A stretch of 12,195 nt of DNA from Flavobacterium sp. (GTDB taxonomy: Bacteria; Bacteroidota; Bacteroidia; Flavobacteriales; Flavobacteriaceae). Shown piece after piece: positions 6,910 to 12,195 of the stretch. Both the position numbers and the translations under genes were made by a program. The stretch spans positions 1 through 12,195 of the forward strand of contig JAUXNR010000420.1 in assembly GCA_030682755.1 (NCBI GenBank), read 5' to 3'. Below the pieces are notes generated by a model. The model made no database searches, was not told where the DNA came from, and was given only the letters and a program-made list of their open reading frames with translations. Numbering within the stretch: position 1 is the stretch's first letter; each line of letters opens with the position of its first letter.

Positions 6910-6982
6910 ACTTTTTGATTTAAAATTTGGCCATAGGATTATGGACAGCAAAAACGGCTTGAGTTTTAAAACAATTTAATTT

Positions 6983-7012
6983 CAAATATAAAGTATGTTC
7001 GTAAAGATTCAA
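6983..7012 (-). promoter_or_regulatory. Bacteroidetes-type promoter for the 131-aa/171-aa gene pair
   Basis: On the minus strand TTG (7012-7010) is followed after exactly 19 bases by TATATTTG (6990-6983), a full match to TTG-N19-TAnnTTTG. It lies in the spacer after the PH-like membrane protein gene (stop at 7051). It therefore sets the 6909-5990 gene pair apart as its own transcription unit, with a leader of roughly 65 bases. Confidence 0.8.
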
Positions 7013-7050
7013 ATAAGGAATAAAATGATTTGAAACTACTATAGTATTAA

Positions 7051-7461
7051 TCATCTTAATAAAGCACCTTTTATAGCTTTAACAAACTCTTTTCCTTCTC
7101 TCGTTTTTGATAATTCAGCTTTTAGAGGTTTTCGGTTTTTACCACCAACACTTATAACAATATTATGATGTCCTATCCAATTAGCTAGCCCGGATAAAAA
7201 GCTAAATAATACAAACAATAACATTATTAAGACTTCTGTACCATCTAGACTACTCAAGTTTGATAAAATTCCAATAAGCACTACCACACTAAGTAAAAAG
7301 CCGCCAATTGCGAAAAAATAATTTCTTTCATGTTGATAGCTTACTGTTGAGATATGATTTAAAAGAATATCTTCTGTCCCGCTTTTGTAATTTAGGATTA
7401 CCCTTTTGTCAGTTACAGAACCAAAACTGTTACTAAAGATTAATTTTTCGTTTGTTTCCAT
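7051..7461 (-). CDS. Small membrane protein with PH-like N-terminus
   Basis: This 136-residue inner-membrane protein has a soluble N-terminus of about 48 residues, with SVTDKRVILNYKSGTEDILL and HISTVSYQHERN. That pattern is typical of bacterial PH-like domains embedded in membrane proteins. Two hydrophobic helices follow (about residues 49-68 and 77-95), separated by a short loop. The C-terminus, IVISVGGKNRKPLKAELS and then a helix with KEFVKAIKGAL, resembles the second half of a split PH-like fold. The two cytoplasmic ends would then flank the hairpin. No enzymatic motif is present and the cellular role is unknown. The ATG is clear. Upstream lies TATATTTA, one base off the -7 box, without a -33 TTG. 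The palindromic repeat copy at 7514-7541 lies 52 bases ahead of the start. Confidence 0.78.
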   Translation of the reverse strand: METNEKLIFSNSFGSVTDKRVILNYKSGTEDILLNHISTVSYQHERNYFFAIGGFLLSVVVLIGILSNLSSLDGTEVLIMLLFVLFSFLSGLANWIGHHNIVISVGGKNRKPLKAELSKTREGKEFVKAIKGALLR

Positions 7462-7513
7462 TGTTTATTTTAATTAATAAAATTAAATATACTTTTTTAG
7501 CGGTTACTTTAAG

Positions 7514-7541
7514 GCCACACGAAAGGATTCGTGCGGCAGCG
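7514..7541. repeat. 28-nt hairpin repeat, copy 2
   Basis: It matches 5278-5305 at 26 of 28 bases and folds into the same 9-bp stem, CCGCACGAA with TTCGTGTGG around a TCCT loop. It begins exactly 8 nt after the TGA stop of the 170-residue gene. Both copies have the same orientation relative to the gene they follow. No T-run follows. Confidence 0.75.
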
Positions 7542-7549
7542 TAGGCAAA

Positions 7550-8062
7550 TCACCAAAACCTCCACCACCGATTGTTTCCAACAACTTCACCATCAAAAAC
7601 AACCTCCTCATACCCCCCAAGATCAACCACAGGAACTTCATAAAATTCCTCATTAATAGACAACAGTTTTGGAACTGCACCAAAATCTAAAAAGTAAGTT
7701 TCATTTGTATTATTTACAACATGAACATTATTATATTCAATGTCAGATGAAGAAACATAAATTTTCACAAAACCTTTAGTCAAAAAAGAATGACTTTCAC
7801 CCTCATTAAAATAATAACCATAAACCAACGGAAGTTGATTATTTGGAGTTTCCATATAGCGTATAAAGTTAACGCAATAACAAAAATGATCAAAACTCGG
7901 AATAGAGACAAACAGAATTAAAAACGTTCCCGTTTTCTTTTCTTTATATAAGAGAATTTCATTTTGAAATTTCTCATCTGAAAATAAATTTGCAAACTCA
8001 ATCAAGAGATTAGTAAGCACCTTGTTTGGAAGTCCGGAGATAGTTATAAAAGATTGTTTCAT
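7550..8062 (-). CDS. Hypothetical protein, unrecognised
   Basis: This 170-residue protein starts at a clear ATG (MKQSFITISGLPN). It has no signal peptide or confident membrane helix, though GTFLILFVSIPSFDHFCYCV (about residues 45-64) is quite hydrophobic and is probably a buried strand-helix unit. The middle holds LPLVYGYYFNEGESHSF. The C-terminal third is acidic with valine-rich strands (EVPVVDLGGYEEVVFDGEV) and ends in the tryptophan-rich tail NNRWWRFW. No catalytic motif is visible and I do not recognise a family. Spacers of about 137 bases upstream and 88 bases downstream isolate it. The repeat at 7514-7541 follows its stop directly. An interaction or immunity-type role is possible but unsupported. 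Confidence 0.75.
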   Translation of the reverse strand: MKQSFITISGLPNKVLTNLLIEFANLFSDEKFQNEILLYKEKKTGTFLILFVSIPSFDHFCYCVNFIRYMETPNNQLPLVYGYYFNEGESHSFLTKGFVKIYVSSSDIEYNNVHVVNNTNETYFLDFGAVPKLLSINEEFYEVPVVDLGGYEEVVFDGEVVGNNRWWRFW

Positions 8063-8199
8063 TATAATTCAAAATAGACATATGATTATTTAACTTGTGT
8101 TTTGCTTTGTCAAGGGACTTAGCATTAATTAATTGGCTTTTTTTTATAAGCATGGAGCTATTAAGAAATTAAACTCTCTTTATCCACAGGCTTATATTT

Positions 8200-9150
8200 C
8201 TATAATTCATTTTCAGGAATATCATAAACTCTACCAAAAAAATACTTATGGACTTTATTTGTATTTATATTTTCTAATAAATGTAAAATTTTTATTATGT
8301 AAGTCGCAAAACTACTATATGACCAACCTATATTAACAATTAAATTTTTTTCTTGAATACGTGATTGGTACATTTTTCCAAAATGATTTACACCTTGTTG
8401 ATCTATATAGAGCTCACATCCGCCGTTAGACAATTGGATATTTCCATTAATCTTACGAACTAGTTTGGTCTCATTTACATCTCTAACTAGTACACTACTC
8501 TGCTCCGTATTCTTATTATTGTCTTCATCTATTCCGTAACTTATTATTCCAGTCATTTCAGTATTTAATTCGCTACGCAGAATTAAACCTCCCCAAAAAT
8601 TAATTTCATTTTTGAAGCAGAATTGTTTTAAAATATCAATGTTATTTATTTCGTTATTTTTAAGTTCAAAAAATACTGCGTTTGATGAAAAAAATGGATG
8701 TAGATGATTCTTTAATGGAGAAAGTTCCGAAAGTTTAGCGATAGAATCTTTAACGTTTTTCTGATTAAATGTTGATTTAATTTCAATTACTGATAAAACG
8801 TATTTTGCAGGAATAGCTCTTTTCTTTCCTAAAGCAGAAGTATCAAAATCTTCTTCACTCCATAGTACTGGAGAGTTGAGTCTATCATAAATTATAACAT
8901 CATAGTGATATAATTTATAATCACCACTTACAATATCAGGAATTATATATCCTGAAGTGACACCATATCTTTTAGGTAAATGGTTTTTCAACATTTTTCT
9001 AAACGCTGCTTCCCCTGCGATACCATGTGAAATTCTTACTGGTCGATTAGAATTTTTCTCAAGAGCTTTATCATATTCGTCTAGAAGTTCTTTTCGATTA
9101 GTTAAGAATTCTCTCCAGCCAATAAATCCATATTTATTTTCGTATTTCAT
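8200..9150 (-). CDS. DUF6602 family protein, PD-(D/E)XK nuclease-like
   Basis: This 316-residue cytoplasmic protein has an N-terminal half that fits DUF6602, a family with a PD-(D/E)XK nuclease-like core. Visible elements are SHGIAGEAAFRKML with E47 in the first helix and HLPKRYGVTSGYI leading into the core. HYDVIIYD follows with D84 as the metal-binding aspartate, then VLSVIEIKSTF with E123 and K125 forming the E-x-K motif. All positions expected of an active nuclease core are present. The C-terminal half (about 160-316) holds the segments NEINFWGGLILRSE and GWSYSSFATYIIKILHLL, and its role is unclear. The gene lies 160 bases downstream of a membrane coiled-coil protein on the same strand. 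A role in DNA restriction or defence is plausible for the fold but is an inference. Nuclease activity is not proven for the family as far as I know. Confidence 0.8.
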   Translation of the reverse strand: MKYENKYGFIGWREFLTNRKELLDEYDKALEKNSNRPVRISHGIAGEAAFRKMLKNHLPKRYGVTSGYIIPDIVSGDYKLYHYDVIIYDRLNSPVLWSEEDFDTSALGKKRAIPAKYVLSVIEIKSTFNQKNVKDSIAKLSELSPLKNHLHPFFSSNAVFFELKNNEINNIDILKQFCFKNEINFWGGLILRSELNTEMTGIISYGIDEDNNKNTEQSSVLVRDVNETKLVRKINGNIQLSNGGCELYIDQQGVNHFGKMYQSRIQEKNLIVNIGWSYSSFATYIIKILHLLENINTNKVHKYFFGRVYDIPENEL

Positions 9151-9310
9151 GTTTACATTTATAATTTAATCTTTACATCATAATAGGTCATTATATCTGC
9201 CAATTAATTAACAACAATTTCAGACAAGTTTATCACTAAAATATAAACATATAACTTGGAATACAACTCAAATACCACGGAAAATAAATACTGTAACTAA
9301 GTTTAGTTTT

Positions 9311-9856
9311 TTACTCTTCACTGCTATTCTTCACCTTACTTTTAGATAAATTTGATAAGACAATTGTAATTAGTAAAGAAAATATTAAACCTAATATCCA
9401 CTTATTTAAATCAACAACCGTCTCAACTTTATCTTTGATAAGTTCTATTTGTAAACTGTTCTCCTTTTTTATATAATCGATATCTTTATTTAAGAGAGGT
9501 ATTGATAGTGATCTTTCAGGGCTTTCAATAATTAAATTATTTAAAATTTGAATTTTTTTTTCTAACTCTTCAATTTTAATTCCGGTTGGCGTTGCCACAA
9601 TAAATGAAGTATCTTTAATTCTATGTTTTTTTTCCAAATCATCTATTCGTTTCTTAAGTTCAACATTCTGTTTTTCTATTTCAATTTTTTGAGAATCATT
9701 GCTCTTAAATATCATAGTTACAAAATAATAAGATATAACTGTTATTCCGATAACAGAAATTAAAGTTGTAAAAAAATTAAATAGTTTAAGAAATTTTCTT
9801 TTTTTTGTGTCTTGAGCAAATTTTTTCTGTAATTCCTCAAATTCATGTTTGTTCAT
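9311..9856 (-). CDS. Two-helix membrane protein with central coiled coil
   Basis: This 181-residue inner-membrane protein has a basic, charged N-terminus (residues 1-27), a first transmembrane helix (about 28-50) and a long charged middle (51-150). A second transmembrane helix (about 152-170) and a short lysine/serine tail follow. The middle is rich in Glu and Lys with heptad-like leucine/isoleucine spacing at about 57-80 and 93-112, which predicts coiled coils. A conserved-looking link, SPERSLSIPLL, lies at about 112-122. With lysine-rich ends on both sides, the coiled-coil part would face the periplasm. No enzymatic motif is seen and the family is not recognised. It precedes the DUF6602 gene by 160 bases on the same strand and could share a transcript or a function with it. 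Membrane effectors with coiled coils occur in defence modules, but that link is speculative here. Confidence 0.75.
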   Translation of the reverse strand: MNKHEFEELQKKFAQDTKKRKFLKLFNFFTTLISVIGITVISYYFVTMIFKSNDSQKIEIEKQNVELKKRIDDLEKKHRIKDTSFIVATPTGIKIEELEKKIQILNNLIIESPERSLSIPLLNKDIDYIKKENSLQIELIKDKVETVVDLNKWILGLIFSLLITIVLSNLSKSKVKNSSEE

Positions 9857-9999
9857 ATCAACCCATTTTAGATTTAATTCGCACCTACCTTTAATATAAT
9901 CTTCTACATATTAAACTTATTGGTAATTATATCACTTTTTATGAATATTTTCCAGGATAGTCAATATTACTCAAAGAATATTTTGTATTAACATGATTT

Positions 10000-11370
10000 T
10001 TAATTGTTTAAATAAATTTTGTAATTATTTAAATCTATTTTCCAAATATTTAATTTGTTAATAATATTCATACCAAGCAGTGGTTCAATCTTACCATCCA
10101 TTACGGCAAAATCTACATCTTTGATTTTTTTACCGCCAACAATTATGTTGGGTATATTCCAAAACTCAACCAAATGCCTCTTTCCATCTGCAGTGATTGT
10201 GTAATCTTTCCCTATAAAGTTACGATTTGTTAAAAATCCATTTAATAATAGATTATTAATTATTGATTTACTTATTAAAGAAACCGTTGCTCCTGTATCA
10301 AGAATAAAGTCATAATTTTTATCTTCTATAGTTACAGCTATAATTTTTTGAATATCAGTGCCTTTTAAGTATATAATATCAGAACTTATTTTTGGAACGA
10401 CTACAGAATTTACAATCATAAAAAAAAGAGGATTAATTTTTTTTGATTTTTCTTCTAGATTTTCAGATATATTTGAAGTTCCGATACTACAATTTATAAA
10501 ATGTAAATGGGTAACATTGTGAAAAACATATGCATTGTTTCTCATTTTTATCTTTACTCCCATTTTCTCAATAATAGTTTCATATACTATTAAAAATCCA
10601 GATCGATCTGCTATATTCATTGGCTTAAATTCAATAAATTTACCTTCCATAAATTCTTTAGCATATTCTTGAGTGAATACTTCTCTATATAACTGATCGA
10701 TTTCATCAAAAGACAGTTTACTAAGTTCCTCTTCTGAAAAAGGCATTTCAAGAGTTAATAAACTAATATTATAAGAACCACTACCACAATCCGATGTAAA
10801 GAGTTTTATAACATTAGGTTGAGTGCCCTCTTGAGAAGACCAACTTTTAGGAATAGATAACAATAACTCTGTGTTTTTTGCCTTTTTATGACCTCTTGAA
10901 CTAAATGTATAAGTATAACCATTCGAAAATTCTTTATAAGGTTGATTTTCATATTGAAAAGATAAAATATTTTCAAGCATGGGTGAAGGAATATTTCCTT
11001 TTAAATTAAATTCTAGATTTTTTAAATAGTTTAAGGTTTCATCAGTTGTACTGAATTGAATGTTTGTTTGAATTAAATTTTTAATAGAGTCTAATTTAGC
11101 CTCAAAAATATAGTCCCGATTACCGATACCATCCAAATATTTAATTGCATTTTCTTTACTAAGACCGAAGTTAGTTTTTAATAATAAATTTATTTGACTT
11201 ACTTCGTTATGTAAATCTGGATTTAAATTTGAAATAGTTTCTAGAGCAGTTTCAATCCCAATAAAATAACCATAAACCATTGAAGCACGTATAACTTTAT
11301 CTTGTTTTACAGCTTGACCAAATGAAAAATTTATGGTAAAAATTAATAGTATAAATTGTGTCTTACCCAT
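10000..11370 (-). CDS. Exported retropepsin-like aspartic protease
   Basis: This 456-residue protein starts at the ATG that overlaps the TAA of the upstream gene (TAATG), giving MGKTQFILLIFTINFSFGQA, a signal peptide. The frame runs on to a TTG at 11388, which is rejected. The C-terminal domain (about 340-456) is a retroviral-type aspartic protease. It has FILDTGATVSLIS with catalytic D358, a central strand ending in NIPNIIVGGKKI, and the hydrophobic-hydrophobic-Gly motif PLLGMNII with G433. Such domains carry one D-T-G and work as dimers. The large N-terminal region (about 20-340) is unrecognised. It mixes helices with a beta-rich part around KLFTSDCGSGSYNISLL and may hold a substrate-binding or self-regulating domain. 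It is the last gene of a three-gene operon and translationally coupled to the gene before it. The substrate is unknown. Confidence 0.88.
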   Translation of the reverse strand: MGKTQFILLIFTINFSFGQAVKQDKVIRASMVYGYFIGIETALETISNLNPDLHNEVSQINLLLKTNFGLSKENAIKYLDGIGNRDYIFEAKLDSIKNLIQTNIQFSTTDETLNYLKNLEFNLKGNIPSPMLENILSFQYENQPYKEFSNGYTYTFSSRGHKKAKNTELLLSIPKSWSSQEGTQPNVIKLFTSDCGSGSYNISLLTLEMPFSEEELSKLSFDEIDQLYREVFTQEYAKEFMEGKFIEFKPMNIADRSGFLIVYETIIEKMGVKIKMRNNAYVFHNVTHLHFINCSIGTSNISENLEEKSKKINPLFFMIVNSVVVPKISSDIIYLKGTDIQKIIAVTIEDKNYDFILDTGATVSLISKSIINNLLLNGFLTNRNFIGKDYTITADGKRHLVEFWNIPNIIVGGKKIKDVDFAVMDGKIEPLLGMNIINKLNIWKIDLNNYKIYLNN

Positions 11371-11690
11371 TAGTAAATGAATTTCCAATCCTCTTGAACA
11401 TTGTTTCTTACGTTATTTTCTATTACTCTTCTAATTGAATCCCCGCTGCATAAACAAATTTTCATACCATATGTTGAAATATAATAATTATACAAAGAAT
11501 CTTTATAATTAATTTTAATTTCATTCTCCACATTACTATCAAGTCTTGAATGACATTTTTCAAAAACATCATTTAATTCCATCAAAACAATTAAATCAAT
11601 AGTTTCTTGTTTAATTCTTCTTGAATTTATGATAAAACCCATAATAACTAGAAAAATAATAGAAATTAGAATTTTTATTTCATTTTTCAT
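11370..11690 (-). CDS. Small membrane-anchored hypothetical protein
   Basis: This 106-residue protein starts MKNEIKILISIIFLVIMGFI, a hydrophobic segment (about residues 7-22) followed by basic residues RR. It is better read as an N-terminal membrane anchor than a cleaved signal, since no clear cleavage site follows. The rest, about 80 residues, is charged and periplasmic or cytoplasmic depending on topology. It has three cysteines, one in EKCHSRL and two in KICLCSGDS, and ends with VQEDWKFIY. The C-x-C pair could hold a disulfide or a ligand. The ATG directly follows the TAA of the upstream gene, and its own stop overlaps the protease ATG, so the three are one operon. The family and function are unknown. 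Confidence 0.75.
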   Translation of the reverse strand: MKNEIKILISIIFLVIMGFIINSRRIKQETIDLIVLMELNDVFEKCHSRLDSNVENEIKINYKDSLYNYYISTYGMKICLCSGDSIRRVIENNVRNNVQEDWKFIY

Positions 11691-12195
11691 TTACAAATTT
11701 TTTACGTGATTATTCGAATTTTTAATAAACTCATTAATTTTAACTTCTGCTTTATTCCATTCTTCTAAACATTGAGTGTCAAAAAATAAAATTCTACCAT
11801 TTGTAATTTGATGCTTACATTTGTTTTTTATTGATAATATATTTCTCATTTCAGTTATTACAAAAGTTTCATGAATATTATTTTGCATTGATTTCAATTT
11901 TGTAATTTCAATTTGTCTAAGATAATCATCAACTTCAAGTAACTTTGATTGTTCATTTAATTGTTCTTTGTAATTAGTTAATTGTTTTTTAAAATCTAAA
12001 AAAAGAGAATCATTTGTTTTTTTTATCCAAGTATAATAATTAACAGCATCATCTAATCTTATTGAAACTTCTTGCGTGTCTCCAAAAACTAGGTCTCCCG
12101 ATACGATTAATTCATTTAAGATATCCTTTCGATTGTCTTTTTGCAAACTATCATTAAAATTTTGATATGCTTTTTTGAAATTATCCGTAATTGAA
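11691..12195 (-). CDS. Partial hypothetical protein, 5' end outside window
   Basis: The frame is open from its TAA stop to the window edge, giving at least 167 residues. A TTG at 12146 could be taken as a start, but upstream codons read on without a stop (ITDNFKKAYQNFNDS), so the true start probably lies beyond 12195. The protein is highly charged and mostly helical. LFLDFKKQLTNYKEQLNEQS and LRQIEITKLKSMQNN look like coiled-coil helices. Near the C-terminus are NKCKHQITNGRILFFD and TQCLEEWNKAE, which hold its two cysteines. No known domain is recognised. It directly abuts the membrane-anchored gene (TAAATG) and so heads the visible part of the operon with the aspartic protease. A secreted or membrane start cannot be excluded because the N-terminus is missing. 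Confidence 0.7.
   Translation of the reverse strand, partial: SITDNFKKAYQNFNDSLQKDNRKDILNELIVSGDLVFGDTQEVSIRLDDAVNYYTWIKKTNDSLFLDFKKQLTNYKEQLNEQSKLLEVDDYLRQIEITKLKSMQNNIHETFVITEMRNILSIKNKCKHQITNGRILFFDTQCLEEWNKAEVKINEFIKNSNNHVKNL

Noticed and set aside
6910..6951. TTG start giving a 145-residue version of the 131-residue protein
   Set aside because: The ATG at 6909 is a better start codon and fits the promoter at 6983-7012.
8084..8113. TTGACA on the minus strand upstream of the 170-residue gene as a promoter
   Set aside because: No TAnnTTTG box occurs at the expected 19-base distance, and an E. coli-type promoter is not expected in Bacteroidota.
9296..9309. Short inverted repeat aactaa-gt-ttagtt as a terminator after the membrane coiled-coil gene
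   Set aside because: The stem is 6 AT-rich base pairs with a 2-base loop and no clear T-run, too weak to call.
11371..11388. TTG start six codons ahead of the aspartic protease ATG
   Set aside because: The ATG at 11370 overlaps the upstream stop as TAATG and begins a clean signal peptide.

Overview
The window reads as a chromosomal segment of a low-GC Bacteroidota bacterium, most likely Flavobacteriia or a close class. Three things point there. Two places carry the Bacteroidetes promoter pattern TTG-N19-TAnnTTTG. Starts are preceded by A-rich leaders rather than clear Shine-Dalgarno sites. Several exported proteins have Bacteroidetes-style signal peptides ending in AQ. All genes that can be supported lie on the minus strand, so transcription runs from the high-coordinate end to position 1. 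No rRNA, tRNA, CRISPR array, transposase or integrase was seen, and no gene-free stretch exceeds about 280 bases.

Positions 1-5300 hold the recognisable genes. These are a calcium/sodium antiporter of the CaCA superfamily (170-1123), a small lipoprotein gene apparently split by a one-base slip in a run of nine A's (1274-1656), a DUF1801 protein (1672-2085), and a large exported tricorn-like S41 peptidase with a PDZ segment (2361-4568). An unrecognised 174-residue protein follows (4688-5212). Palindromic interspersed repeats sit between these genes: two REP-like copies (43-69 and 2165-2191) and a long hairpin (2279-2313).

Positions 5300-8100 are a run of small unrecognised genes: an exported 175-aa protein, a 171-aa protein with a possible PD-(D/E)XK-like core paired with a 131-aa protein under a good promoter, a two-helix membrane protein with a PH-like N-terminus, and a 170-aa protein. 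Two of them are followed, exactly 8 nt after the stop codon, by the same 28-nt hairpin repeat. This gives the segment a cassette-like look.

Positions 8200-12195 are visibly more AT-rich. They hold a DUF6602 nuclease-fold protein (8200-9150), a membrane-coiled-coil-membrane protein (9311-9856), and a tight three-gene operon entering from beyond the window: a partial protein, a 106-aa membrane-anchored protein and a 456-aa exported retropepsin-like aspartic protease. The three genes abut or overlap (TAAATG, TAATG), so they are probably translated as a unit.

The left part looks like ordinary housekeeping and secretion genes. The right part looks like accessory DNA. The DUF6602 protein with its membrane coiled-coil neighbour is the best candidate for an undescribed defence or conflict module, but this rests on family resemblance and proximity only.
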